Both the position numbers and the translations under genes were made by a program. The notes below the pieces were generated by a model. That model searched no databases. It saw nothing but the letters and a program-made list of their open reading frames with translations, and was not told where the DNA came from. Source: Streptomyces rubrogriseus (lineage in GTDB: Bacteria; Actinomycetota; Actinomycetes; Streptomycetales; Streptomycetaceae). From it: a DNA stretch of 64,000 nucleotides. This document shows, piece by piece, positions 1-7,542 of this stretch (within the stretch, counting starts at the first letter, position 1; every line of letters starts with the position of its first letter). The DNA lies in the NCBI RefSeq assembly GCF_027947575.1, contig NZ_CP116256.1, positions 5,518,001 through 5,582,000 on the forward strand. The letters run 5' to 3'.

Positions 1-125
1 GGAGCGCATGGTCCTCGGATCGATCAAGTCAGGTGCGGGCACCTGGATTTCGGGCGACGGGCGTCGGGCGGGTGTGCGGGTGCGCAGCAGCGCACGGGGA
101 GCCTACATGGAAACGATTTTCACGC

Positions 126-746
126 CTACCTGGCCCCGCGCCATCCCGCCATGGGCACCTCGAAGTGCACGATCCCCTGCCCGCCCCCGGCGTCCTCCCG
201 CTCGTCGTGCACCACCTTGGCCAACGACCGCCAGAAGGGCTCGGCCCCGGTGACGGCGGGGTCTGTGTGCAGATAGACGGCTCGATACCCGCCGTCGGCG
301 ACGGCGAAAGCGAGCAACTCATCGACAAGTCGACGCGCGATCCCGTGCCGCCGGTGCTCGGGCCGCACGTACACCCGCCGCAACTGCGCGGTCACCCCGG
401 AGGGGAACCGCTCGGCGACGTGCACGGGGTTCGGGGGGTGCGCGGGCCCCCGGGAGTCGAGAGCACCGGTGCCCACGACCTCGCCGTCGGCGGCGACAGC
501 GACGAGGAGGGTGTGCCGGGCGGGGGTCAGGTAGGCCCCGGCCGGGTCGATGACGTCGCCGTGCCAGCGCGGAACGTACCCGGTACCGAAGTCGCGGTAG
601 ACGGTGTCGAGCATGACGGCTCGGGCGGAGGGCACGTCGGCGGGGGTGGCGGTCCTGATGGTGTAGTCGGTGGTGCGCACTTGCACATCGTACGCATTAA
701 GCCGGATCGCGCCGCCAATGGGGCCCCTCACCTGCACTGAAGCCAC
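126..746 (-). CDS. GNAT family N-acetyltransferase
   Basis: Predicted cytoplasmic acetyltransferase that would move an acetyl group from acetyl-CoA to an unknown amine. The GNAT core starts at about residue 28 (YTIRTATPADVPSAR). The acetyl-CoA-binding motif A is clear at about residues 122-140, where RRVYVRPEHRRHGIARRL contains the R/Q-x-x-G/A loop. The next strand follows as YRAVYLHTDPAVTGAEPFW. Length (206 aa) is slightly over the usual 150-180 because of an N-terminal extension of about 25 residues. The GTG start at 746 has a weak AAGG upstream; an in-frame GTG at 686 would give a more typical GNAT N-terminus, so the start is uncertain. It is a monocistronic minus-strand gene at the window edge; the 125 bases before it show no gene I recognise. 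The substrate cannot be inferred. Confidence 0.85.
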   Translation of the reverse strand: MASVQVRGPIGGAIRLNAYDVQVRTTDYTIRTATPADVPSARAVMLDTVYRDFGTGYVPRWHGDVIDPAGAYLTPARHTLLVAVAADGEVVGTGALDSRGPAHPPNPVHVAERFPSGVTAQLRRVYVRPEHRRHGIARRLVDELLAFAVADGGYRAVYLHTDPAVTGAEPFWRSLAKVVHDEREDAGGGQGIVHFEVPMAGWRGAR

Positions 747-931
747 TCATCGAAACCTTGGCCGATGCCCGCGTAGCCCGCTCGTCGTACCCCTCTCGTC
801 GTACATCTCGTCGCTACCGCAGCGGTTGCACTCAAGGCTCAACCCCTTGCGGGACGACTCGGCGGACTCAGCACCATACGGTCTCATTCGCACAGAGACA
901 TGGACATGACTCCACCTACGGGAGGCGAACC

Positions 932-1360
932 GTGAAACTCAAGAGCAAGATCGCGGGCACGTTGCTGGCGGCAGGCCTGGCGGTGTCCGCACTGCCCCTG
1001 ACCGCCTCGCCGGCGCAGGCCGCTTCCAAGCATGTCGGGCAGAACGGCAACGAGTCGCGTTGCTACTCGACGGGCTACTACGTCTGCTTCTACTACAGCA
1101 CCTGGAACTCGGCCTACTGGGGCGGCTGGAACGACAACGCCAACCTGGGCGACAACTACTACCGCGCGGGCACCGGGTCGGGCGCGGGCCAGGTCGTCCG
1201 CAACAACGCCCGGAAGATCCAATGCGACTCATGGGCCGCCTACTGCAGGAGCTACTACTCACCCAACTACTCGGGGAACTACGACTGGCTCTACGGCGGA
1301 CAGCGCGGGGAGCTCTACTACACGTGGAACAACAACGCGTCGGTGTACATCGGCGTCTGA
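932..1360 (+). CDS. secreted Tyr/Trp-rich protein, peptidase inhibitor I36-like
   Basis: Small exported protein (142 aa) with a Sec signal peptide: KLKSK, a hydrophobic stretch, then an AQA-type cleavage site near residue 30. The mature part is rich in Tyr, Trp, Asn and Gly. It carries the CYSTGYYVCFYYS pattern seen in actinobacterial I36-like beta/gamma-crystallin-type proteins, followed by more cysteines (CDSW, AYCR) suited to disulphides. The GTG start at 932 is chosen because GGGAGGCG lies 6 nt upstream and the signal peptide starts there. A longer in-frame reading upstream would put the signal peptide inside the protein. Function as a protease inhibitor is only a family association; a structural spore-coat or cell-surface role is equally possible. 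Confidence 0.75.
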   Translation: MKLKSKIAGTLLAAGLAVSALPLTASPAQAASKHVGQNGNESRCYSTGYYVCFYYSTWNSAYWGGWNDNANLGDNYYRAGTGSGAGQVVRNNARKIQCDSWAAYCRSYYSPNYSGNYDWLYGGQRGELYYTWNNNASVYIGV

Positions 1361-1485
1361 CCCCGAGCCGCCGACGCGTTCCTTCCGGGCCCGCGGGTGC
1401 CACACCCCGGGCCCGGCAGCGCGGGGAGCGGCAGGCCCGCACTCCTCCGACGACTTCGACGGATCCGACGAAGTGGAATCACCTC

Positions 1486-2448
1486 ATGCCTCTGCGTCTG
1501 CCTCCCCCTCAGCGCCGAACGTCCGTGCCGACTGCATGGGCCGCGGTGGTCGTGATGACTGCGGTGGTCGCCACGTCGGCCACAGCCTGCTCCGGCCAGG
1601 ACTCCGCGGTTCCCGACTCGACAGTGGCACCGCCGACCGCCCCGCCCGCCCCGGGGGAGGTCGTTCTTCCCGTCAACACCTACCTGCCGACGGTTCATGA
1701 CCAGGCCCGGACAGCGCTCGCTCGTGCCGTGCTCATCGACCGCTGCATGCAGAAGTCCGGTTTCTCGTTCCCCCGGCCCGCCGACTCGGTCCTGAAGGCA
1801 GGCGTCGAGGACAACGGCGTCTACGGCAACAAGCGACGCTACGGGGTGGCCGACAAGGACACAGCACGGCGGTACGGATACCACCTGCCATCCGCAGTCG
1901 ACGAAGGGGCCGACGAGGACACCGAAGCAGCTGCCCAACGTGCCGACTGGATACGCGCCCAACGGAGCAACCCCGCTTACACCGCTTCTCTCAACGGCGG
2001 GGGCGAAAACGGCCCACCGGGAGGGTGCGTGGCGGAGGCCGATGCGGCGCTGGCCGGCGAGGACGACGCGTCGAAGGACTCCAACGCCGACGTGGCCTCG
2101 GGCATCAAGGCCGAGTCCCACAAGCGGACGATGAACAGCCCCGACGTCATCGCCGTGTTCAAGCAGTGGTCCCACTGCATGCACGACAAGGGCTATACGA
2201 CCGCCGCTCCGGTCGGCGAGAACCTGCCCTTCAACATCGACGCCCTCCCGGTGAGCCGCGAGGAAATCAACATGGCGCTCACCGACGTTGCCTGCAAGCG
2301 GGAGACCCGACTGGTCACCATCTGGTCGACGGAGGAACAGCGGTACCAGAGAGCGCAGATCAAGAAGCACGCCGATGAACTCCGCAAGGCGGCGGACGAC
2401 AACGAAAGGCTCAGGGAGTCCATCGCGTCGATCGTCGGCCATGAGTGA
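1486..2448 (+). CDS. putative lipoprotein of unknown function
   Basis: A 320-aa protein with an N-terminal hydrophobic segment (AAVVVMTAVVATSATAC) that ends in a cysteine, read as a weak lipobox, followed by a Ser/Thr/Pro-rich linker. The rest is soluble and contains spaced cysteines (RCMQKSGF near residue 85, GGCVAEAD, HCMHDKGY, VACKRETR) that may form disulphides. The C-terminus is strongly charged and helical (QRAQIKKHADELRKAADD). A similar M-x-K-x-G-F/Y pattern occurs twice (CMQKSGFSF and CMHDKGYTT), hinting at an internal repeat, as in many Streptomyces secreted proteins of unknown role. The ATG at 1486 is the first start compatible with a signal sequence. It converges on the next gene with a 21-bp gap. 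No function is assigned. Confidence 0.7.
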   Translation: MPLRLPPPQRRTSVPTAWAAVVVMTAVVATSATACSGQDSAVPDSTVAPPTAPPAPGEVVLPVNTYLPTVHDQARTALARAVLIDRCMQKSGFSFPRPADSVLKAGVEDNGVYGNKRRYGVADKDTARRYGYHLPSAVDEGADEDTEAAAQRADWIRAQRSNPAYTASLNGGGENGPPGGCVAEADAALAGEDDASKDSNADVASGIKAESHKRTMNSPDVIAVFKQWSHCMHDKGYTTAAPVGENLPFNIDALPVSREEINMALTDVACKRETRLVTIWSTEEQRYQRAQIKKHADELRKAADDNERLRESIASIVGHE

Positions 2449-2469
2449 GCGCCCGACCACAACGGGTAG

Positions 2470-3753
2470 CTACACCGGCAGCGCGTGCAGCTTCTTGCCG
2501 TGCAGGGCGAAGACGTGTTTGCCGTCGGTTGCCACCAGCCAGGCGTGGTAGTCGCCTGTCTTGTCGTTGAACGTCCAGCGCACCGCGCCGGTCCTCGCGT
2601 CGATGGCGATGATGCCGCCCTGCTTGTCCAGGTCCGTGGCGCCGTACAGGGTGTCGCCCGCCTTGACGTACTGCCGCGGCACCTGGAGCCCGGCCTCCGC
2701 GAGGGCTTCGGACTTCCAGAGCTGTTTGCCGGAGCGCGGGTCCACGGCCCACATGGTCCTGGCGCTGTCGGCGACGTAGAGCACGTCCTCCAGTGCGGCC
2801 GGTTCCCGGAAGAGGGCACCGTCCGACGCTTTCAGGGACCACTTCTCCTTGCCGTCGGCCAGGTTGAAGGCCTGGAGCACGTTCCCTTGGGGAACGATGA
2901 CCAGATCCTGGTGGACCGTGAAGAAGCCGTAGTTCGTCTTGGTCGTCTTGTGCGTCCACACCTGCCCGCCGCTCGCGGTGTCGCGCACGGTGAGGTTCTT
3001 CTTGAAGTCGGTGTAGACGAGGTGGCGGCCCCGGACGGCGGCGTGGATGCCGTTCTGCTCGGTGCCGGCATCGCGCTGCTCCTTCCAGGCGACCCTGCCC
3101 GTGGTGCTGTTGAGGGCGGCGATGACGTTGGTCTTGGAGGACCCGTCCTCCTCGAGGATCTCGGCGATGACGTACACCTGCTCCCCGTCCACCGCGATCG
3201 GTCGCGGCTGCCGGTACTCCTTGCCCAGCCGGCTGCGCCAGGTCTCCTTGCCGGAGGCCGGGGCGTATCCGATGACGGAGCCGTCGTAGTCGCTGCTGGC
3301 CAGGTACAGGGTGTCCTCACTGAGCAGCAGGGGCGCGCCGGGGACCGCGCCGCCCGGCAGGGACCACTTCTGCCCGCCGGTCGCGGCGTCGAGGGCGGCG
3401 AGCGGGCTGCCGCTGGCGATCACGACGCCGGCCGCGGCCACCAGCTCGTCGTTGTCACCGTAGGTCTCGGCCGAGGTCGGCTTGGTCCACAGCGGTTTCG
3501 GAGCCTGCCCCTTCTCGCCGACGTCGCCGCCGTCACCACCGTCGCCGGAGCCCTTGCCGCCGCCCTTCGGCTCGTCACCGCCGGTGCTTCCCGGGTCCTC
3601 TACGTCCACGGAGTCCTCGTCGCAGCCGACCGTACCGGCGGTCAGCGCCGCCAGCGCGAGACCGCCGCCGGCCAAGCGCAGTACACGCCGCCGGGAAGGA
3701 GCACCGAAAGCCCCAGGTGTTCTGTCTTCCGACCCGCTGTCTCGCCTGACCAT
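2470..3753 (-). CDS. PQQ-binding-like beta-propeller repeat lipoprotein
   Basis: A 427-aa exported protein. Its N-terminus combines a twin-arginine-like stretch (SRRRVLRLAGGGLALAAL) with a lipobox-type end (GTVGC at about residue 45), so it is probably a Tat-type lipoprotein. A Gly/Asp-rich linker follows (GGDEPKGGGKGSGDGGDGG). The remainder consists of repeated blades of the PQQ_2/YVTN type, recognisable by recurring phrases such as ALDAATGGQKWSL, YAPASGKETWRSR, AFNLADGKEKWSL and AIDARTGAVRWTF. No dehydrogenase active site or quinone ligands are evident, so it is more likely a ligand- or protein-binding propeller than an enzyme. The ATG at 3753 has GGGGGT about 9 nt upstream; an upstream extension lacks a signal peptide. 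The 247 bp beyond the start hold no gene I can support. Confidence 0.85.
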   Translation of the reverse strand: MVRRDSGSEDRTPGAFGAPSRRRVLRLAGGGLALAALTAGTVGCDEDSVDVEDPGSTGGDEPKGGGKGSGDGGDGGDVGEKGQAPKPLWTKPTSAETYGDNDELVAAAGVVIASGSPLAALDAATGGQKWSLPGGAVPGAPLLLSEDTLYLASSDYDGSVIGYAPASGKETWRSRLGKEYRQPRPIAVDGEQVYVIAEILEEDGSSKTNVIAALNSTTGRVAWKEQRDAGTEQNGIHAAVRGRHLVYTDFKKNLTVRDTASGGQVWTHKTTKTNYGFFTVHQDLVIVPQGNVLQAFNLADGKEKWSLKASDGALFREPAALEDVLYVADSARTMWAVDPRSGKQLWKSEALAEAGLQVPRQYVKAGDTLYGATDLDKQGGIIAIDARTGAVRWTFNDKTGDYHAWLVATDGKHVFALHGKKLHALPV

Positions 3754-4000
3754 GTGCCGTACCCCCGTGATGTGATGCGTCAGTGCCGGAACCCGAACAG
3801 GAGCCCACGCCGTACCGAACATACGGACGTGTGCCTCTGCGACCAGGACGTTAGCCGGGCTCCCGTGCCGTTCACACCGCCAGATCCCAACCGCGACAGC
3901 ACCGTGAAGCAATCGAGACAACTCGTCGCGGACCCACTTCACGCACCACACGCACCTCACGCACCTCAGACGGTGCCGCGGGCGGCCGGCCCGCCTGATC

Positions 4001-4432
4001 TCAGGCCCCCTCCGCAGCCGGGGCGAGGGCCTTTCCCAGGAGATCCACCAGCTGGCGCAGCTCCTCGTCCCCCAGCCGTGCGAACGGCGTCAGCGCCAGC
4101 GTCGCCTCTATGACCGCCGCCCGCACGCGGCGCCCGTCCTCCGTCAGGGCCACCACGCGTGAGCGGCGGTCGGCGGGGTCGGCGGAGCGTTCGACCAGGC
4201 CGCGGTCGGTGAGCTGGTTCATGACGAAGCTGAGGTTGGGCGCGTTGCAGTACAGGCGGCCGGCCAGTGTCTTCATCGAGGGCGGTGCCTGGGCCGGGTC
4301 GATGGCCCACAGAGCCTGAGCGGTCGCGGGGGTCAGGCCGTGCTCCGTCAGGACGGCCTCGATCCGGTCGCCGGTCTGCATGAAGAGCTCGTGGTTGGCC
4401 GCCACCGCCGCCTCGAGGGTGCTTCGCGTCAT
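4001..4432 (-). CDS. MarR-family transcriptional regulator
   Basis: A 143-aa winged-helix repressor. The central part (TLAGRLYCNAPNLSFVMNQLTDRGLVERSADPADRRSRVVALTEDG, abbreviated here by its ends) has the MarR layout: recognition helix, then a D-P-x-D-R-R-S wing and an ALTEDGRR strand. Helices at both ends would form the dimer interface. It is divergent from the short-chain dehydrogenase at 4620, and the 187-bp gap carries two copies of a TTCGAG-A-CTCGAA palindrome, one of them next to this gene. This supports autoregulation and control of the neighbour. The ligand is unknown; MarR proteins of this layout often sense phenolics or oxidants. The start has little ribosome-binding sequence, so a leaderless transcript is possible. 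Confidence 0.9.
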   Translation of the reverse strand: MTRSTLEAAVAANHELFMQTGDRIEAVLTEHGLTPATAQALWAIDPAQAPPSMKTLAGRLYCNAPNLSFVMNQLTDRGLVERSADPADRRSRVVALTEDGRRVRAAVIEATLALTPFARLGDEELRQLVDLLGKALAPAAEGA

Positions 4433-4453
4433 GGGCCCATCGTACGCCTATTT

Positions 4454-4506
4454 ACTTCGAGACTCGAAGTGTATGTTGGGGGTCAGAGATTGGTTCGAGA
4501 CTCGAA
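4454..4506. promoter_or_regulatory. twin palindromic operators for the divergent MarR regulator
   Basis: Two near-identical palindromes lie in the divergent promoter region. Site 1 (4454-4470) is ACTTCGAG-A-CTCGAAGT, perfect with 8-bp arms. Site 2 (4494-4506) is TTCGAG-A-CTCGAA with 6-bp arms. Their centres are 38 bp apart, about 3.6 helical turns. The position between a MarR gene and its divergent neighbour, plus the dimer-sized symmetry, makes them the likely MarR binding sites. Confidence 0.75.
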
Positions 4507-4546
4507 GCATCTGTCTGCGGGCCGCGTCATGCCTTCTTTCGGTCGC

Positions 4547-4585
4547 ACTTCTTCCAGTCACTTCTTCCAGTCACTTCTTCCAGTC
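4547..4585. repeat. three tandem 13-bp repeats in the SDR leader
   Basis: The 13-bp unit ACTTCTTCCAGTC occurs three times without mismatch at 4547-4559, 4560-4572 and 4573-4585, and decays into CAGTCGCTCCAG. It sits between the second MarR operator and the SDR start codon at 4620, so it would be in the 5' untranslated leader or core promoter. The pyrimidine bias is unusual for the region. Confidence 0.85.
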
Positions 4586-4619
4586 GCAGTCGCTCCAGCC
4601 GCACAGAAAGCGATCACCC

Positions 4620-5450
4620 ATGCACGACTACACGAACACCACCGCCCTGGTCACCGGCGCATCCAAGGGGCTGGGCGAGGCCTACGCACGCGAACTCGCC
4701 TCTAAGGGCGCGCACTTGATCCTCGTCGCCCGCTCGGCCGACGCACTGCACACCCTCGCCGACGAGATCCGGGCCACCCATTCCGTCCGCATCGACGTGA
4801 TCGCCGCTGACCTGTCCGACCGGCGGTCGCCACAGCGGGTCCTCGACGCCGTCGACGGGCTCGGCCTGGACGTGGATCTCCTGGTCAACAACGCCGGGAT
4901 GGGGGCCGTGGGGCCCTTCCTCGGCCGGCCCCTCGCGCCCAACCTCCAGTCCGTCGACGTGAACGTCACCGCCCTGGTCGGACTGGTCCACCTCCTGGGT
5001 GCCCGCATGGTCGAGCGCGGCCGAGGCGGCATCGTCAACATCGCCTCCACCGCCGCCTTCCAGCCCATGCCGTACCAGGCGAGCTACGCCGCGACCAAGG
5101 CGTTCGTGCTCTCGTTCACCGAGGCGGTCGCCGAGGAGGTCCGCGGCACCGGCGTACGCGTGATGGCGGCCCACCCGGGAGCCACCGCCACGGGGTTCTT
5201 CGACCGGACGACCGCGTCCATGAACCCCAGGTTCACGGACGCCCCCGCCGACGTGGCGGCCAGGACGCTCGACGACTTCGCCCGGGGCCGGGCCGTCTCC
5301 TTCCCCGGGCGGGCGTCCCAGCGCATCGGGGTCTGGGCGTCGAGGGTGCTGCCTCGCACCACGGTCACGCGGGTCACGGGCGCCCTCAACCGCCGACTGG
5401 GGTTCCGCGACGTCAGCGATCGCGATCCCGTCGCCGCGCCGGGGCAGTGA
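4620..5450 (+). CDS. short-chain dehydrogenase/reductase (SDR)
   Basis: Predicted NAD(P)H-dependent oxidoreductase of the classical SDR family, 276 aa. The Rossmann cofactor motif TGASKGLG lies at residues 12-19, the NNAG motif at about 92-95, the catalytic serine in IVNIASTAAF, and the Y-x-x-x-K pair in SYAATKAFVLS. The Arg that follows the first beta-strand (VARSADAL) favours NADP(H). The product after the active site (HPGATATGFFDRTT) matches the SDR loop that covers the substrate. The ATG at 4620 begins the conserved N-terminus; upstream in-frame codons run through the operators and repeats. It is divergent from the MarR gene and probably repressed by it. The substrate is unknown. Confidence 0.9.
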   Translation: MHDYTNTTALVTGASKGLGEAYARELASKGAHLILVARSADALHTLADEIRATHSVRIDVIAADLSDRRSPQRVLDAVDGLGLDVDLLVNNAGMGAVGPFLGRPLAPNLQSVDVNVTALVGLVHLLGARMVERGRGGIVNIASTAAFQPMPYQASYAATKAFVLSFTEAVAEEVRGTGVRVMAAHPGATATGFFDRTTASMNPRFTDAPADVAARTLDDFARGRAVSFPGRASQRIGVWASRVLPRTTVTRVTGALNRRLGFRDVSDRDPVAAPGQ

Positions 5451-5502
5451 TGTCCTGGGTGGCATACTGCGCAAAGAAGAGGCGTGAACCGGGGGGCGGG
5501 CC

Positions 5503-6165
5503 ATGAGGTGGTTCCAGCGGGATCGGCGGGAGCGGCCCGCAGGTGTGGTGCCGCTCTCCGGTGTCGTCAAGAGTGAGAGCGTGCCCGGACAGGCACCTCC
5601 ACCGCTCACCGCGGGCGGCCCGGTGCTGCAGCGGATCGGCGGCGACAGTGACCAGGTCGCACGGATGACGACGCCTGCGGAGCCGGTCATCCTGGACATC
5701 ATCCATCAGGGACGAGGCCACTTCGTCGTGGACGCCCTGGACGCCGGTCTGCATTCCCAGAGCCAACTCGTCTACACGGACGGGCCTTTCGCCTGCCGGG
5801 CTCTGGTGAATGCCGACGACAGGACGGTGCGGGCACTCAGAGTCCAGGCGGACGGGCCGTGGGCGATCGAAGCGGCCGCGGTGTCGAGTGCCTCGGCCTT
5901 GGCCGGAGCCGCACGGTGCCCCGCCTCGAACGTGCTGCGCTACGAGGGCGGCCCGGGGATCGCTTCGCTGTGCCACGAGGGAGACCCGCGGGCCGAGGAC
6001 GGCGGCTATTTCCTCGTCGACACCTACGCGCCGGATGGGAACGGTTTCCTCGACGAGCTGGCCAACCACGTCGGCCCCTGGCGGGGCGAGGCACCGTTGA
6101 CCGGACCGTGCCTCATCTACGCCCGCTCGGACGGACCGTGGTCCATCAGCGTGCAGCCCCTGTAG
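5503..6165 (+). CDS. hypothetical protein with internal duplication
   Basis: A 220-aa protein without signal peptide or membrane segment. After a basic, Pro-rich N-terminus (to about residue 55) it contains two similar halves. Half 1 has IIHQGRGHFVVDALDAG and ends RVQADGPWAIEA. Half 2 has RYEGGPGIASLCHEG, GGYFLVDTYAPDG, and ends YARSDGPWSISV. The repeated phrases [YF]FVVD/FLVDTYA and x-x-DGPWxI suggest two copies of one beta-rich domain, of the kind found next to Streptomyces SHOCT/TerD-like proteins; I do not recognise the family. It follows the SDR by 52 bp on the same strand and may be co-transcribed. The purine-rich stretch before the ATG is a plausible ribosome-binding site. Confidence 0.6.
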   Translation: MRWFQRDRRERPAGVVPLSGVVKSESVPGQAPPPLTAGGPVLQRIGGDSDQVARMTTPAEPVILDIIHQGRGHFVVDALDAGLHSQSQLVYTDGPFACRALVNADDRTVRALRVQADGPWAIEAAAVSSASALAGAARCPASNVLRYEGGPGIASLCHEGDPRAEDGGYFLVDTYAPDGNGFLDELANHVGPWRGEAPLTGPCLIYARSDGPWSISVQPL

Positions 6166-6190
6166 GTCCTGTCGGTCCTGTCGGTCCTGT
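6165..6190. repeat. three tandem 9-bp repeats after the hypothetical gene
   Basis: The unit GGTCCTGTC is repeated at 6165, 6174 and (last base changed) 6183, starting at the stop codon of the preceding gene. It then degenerates into a GTAGAACCC-like stretch. It looks like a small slippage repeat; no hairpin or coding role is apparent. Confidence 0.75.
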
Positions 6191-6249
6191 AGAACCCATA
6201 GCACCCGTAGGGCCCCAGGCAAGCATCGGTGATCCGGGCTCAACGACCG

Positions 6250-6279
6250 TTGCCCCTACGCCTGTTCATCACATAGGGT
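6250..6279 (+). promoter_or_regulatory. possible SigA-type promoter of the HTH/HExxH operon
   Basis: A TTGCCC hexamer at 6250-6255 and TAGGGT at 6274-6279 are separated by 18 bp, a plausible principal-sigma promoter about 45 bp before the GTG start at 6326. The leader holds GGGAG at 6314-6318, 7 nt before the start. It was found by eye only and is weak. Confidence 0.35.
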
Positions 6280-6325
6280 CCCGTCAGCGACACCAGGCGT
6301 CAGCCCCCGAACCGGGAGTGCAACG

Positions 6326-6934
6326 GTGGCATCACCCTCTCCCCTCTCCGAAACCCTGCGTCGTCTCGACAGGGTCCTCCAGGAGAAGAAAGGCCGTTCG
6401 GAGCCGCTGGACGCGGCGGAGCTCGCCGTCCGGGCGGCACTGCCGGTGTCCACCGTCCGCAGCCTGCTCCAGGGCGGTGTGCCACCGGACGACTCCGTCA
6501 ACGACCGGGTCCGGATGCGGATCGCCGCACTCGCCGAAGCCGAGATGGCCGCGACCGGCAAACGCATGTCCGACCTGGCCTCGGACATCTCCGAGCGGCT
6601 CGGCGTCTCCGGGTACTGGGCCCGGCAGGTCTGCGACGGCAAGAAGGTGCCCAGCGTCGAGCTTCTGCACGGGCTCGTCGAGTACTTCGGGGTCGAGGAG
6701 GGAGAGGCGTTCTTCACCGCGTCGGCCGCCGACGCGCTCAACCGCGTCCTGCTCCCCGTCCTGCACGGACTGGAACACCCCGAGACCGATCCCGTGCTCG
6801 CCCTGATGGATCGGTACGGCGTGAGCTCCGCCGACCTGCGCGCCCACGGCTCCCTGACCCGCGAGCAGCTGGAACGCCTCCTCGAAGGCGTCCTGCGGTC
6901 CGTCGTACCCCCGGACGGAGGCCGCGAGCGGTGA
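6326..6934 (+). CDS. XRE-like helix-turn-helix regulator
   Basis: A 202-aa DNA-binding protein, first gene of a four-gene operon. The N-terminal third is helical with an AxLPVSTVRSLLQGGVPP segment that looks like one HTH. A second Cro/XRE-like segment lies at about residues 78-125 (RMSDLASDISERLGVSGYWARQVCDGKKVPSVELLHGLVEYFGV by its ends), with the typical x-VPS-x-E-L-L-x-x-L pattern of XRE helix 4-5. The C-terminal 60 residues are an extra helical domain (ALMDRYGVSSADLRAHG). The GTG start has GGGAG 7 nt upstream. Its stop overlaps the next start by 4 bp (GTGA), so translation is coupled to the HExxH protein. By analogy with ImmR/ImmA it may be a repressor whose activity depends on the protein encoded downstream; this is inference. 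Confidence 0.75.
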   Translation: MASPSPLSETLRRLDRVLQEKKGRSEPLDAAELAVRAALPVSTVRSLLQGGVPPDDSVNDRVRMRIAALAEAEMAATGKRMSDLASDISERLGVSGYWARQVCDGKKVPSVELLHGLVEYFGVEEGEAFFTASAADALNRVLLPVLHGLEHPETDPVLALMDRYGVSSADLRAHGSLTREQLERLLEGVLRSVVPPDGGRER

Positions 6935-7542
6935 GCACCAAGGCGATGAAGTCCTTACTCTCCTTCCTGGGCCGGCGCACGGCGGGGGCCATTCGGCGGC
7001 CGGCCGAGCCCCGGGAGGTGATGGCAGCCTTCTGCGAGGCCATGAGCGCCCGCACCGGCCGGCCGATCCGTCTCGTGTTCCGAGGGTTCCCGCCGGACAT
7101 CCCCGTCTCCGGCATGCGCCTGGACTGCGGGGACCACTCCATCATCGTGGTGGAGGAACACACCGTTCCCGAGGCGCAGTTGGTCATTCTGGGCCATGAG
7201 CTGTGGCACGAGGAGCAGGGCGACTGCGGACACCACGTGGCGGGGATGCCGACGGCCGCCCGTGCGCTGCCCACCGAGCAGGCCGGGGAGGTGATCGAGC
7301 GGGCCGTCGAACAGATCCTCGCGGCGCACGAGGTGCCCTCCGACGCACTCCTCGCCGTCGCCGCCCGAGCCAAATCCCGCGACGACCACGAGGCGGACGC
7401 CGAGACGTTCGGGCTCCTCTTCGGCCGGGAGGTCCGCACCTGGATGAAGGGCCGGTACGCGCAGGGCCCGGTCAGCGCGGACACCGTGGAAGGCCGCATC
7501 AACCTGTCCCTGAGCAACCGCGGCGGGCACCTGCTGCCATGA
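6931..7542 (+). CDS. ImmA/IrrE-like HExxH protein
   Basis: A 203-aa protein with a clear zincin motif, HELWH, at residues 89-93 inside LVILGHELWHEEQGDCGHH. The downstream motif HEADAETFG (about residues 153-161) resembles the ExxAD-x-F segment of ImmA/IrrE (COG2856) proteases, which supplies the third metal ligand. Proteins like this are often labelled toxin-antitoxin toxin component in Streptomyces, but the visible chemistry is that of a metallopeptidase. The start overlaps the HTH gene by 4 bp and the stop overlaps the next gene by 4 bp (ATGA). The context suggests a protease that acts on the adjacent HTH repressor in response to a signal, perhaps from the 7-TM protein. No proteolysis has been shown for this one. 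Confidence 0.7.
   Translation: MSTKAMKSLLSFLGRRTAGAIRRPAEPREVMAAFCEAMSARTGRPIRLVFRGFPPDIPVSGMRLDCGDHSIIVVEEHTVPEAQLVILGHELWHEEQGDCGHHVAGMPTAARALPTEQAGEVIERAVEQILAAHEVPSDALLAVAARAKSRDDHEADAETFGLLFGREVRTWMKGRYAQGPVSADTVEGRINLSLSNRGGHLLP

Noticed and set aside
884..1222. Long minus-strand reading frame opposite the secreted I36-like gene
   Set aside because: It mirrors the coding strand of a clear signal-peptide protein and has no ribosome-binding site or recognisable domain; it is a high-GC shadow.
2485..4113. Plus-strand frame of 542 codons across the PQQ-propeller gene
   Set aside because: The opposite strand has a lipobox, repeated propeller blades and a ribosome-binding site; this frame has none and runs into the MarR gene.
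6931..7542. Annotation as a classic toxin of a toxin-antitoxin pair
   Set aside because: The HExxH motif and the ImmA-like second motif point to a metallopeptidase, and the operon has two more coupled genes; no known toxin fold was recognised.
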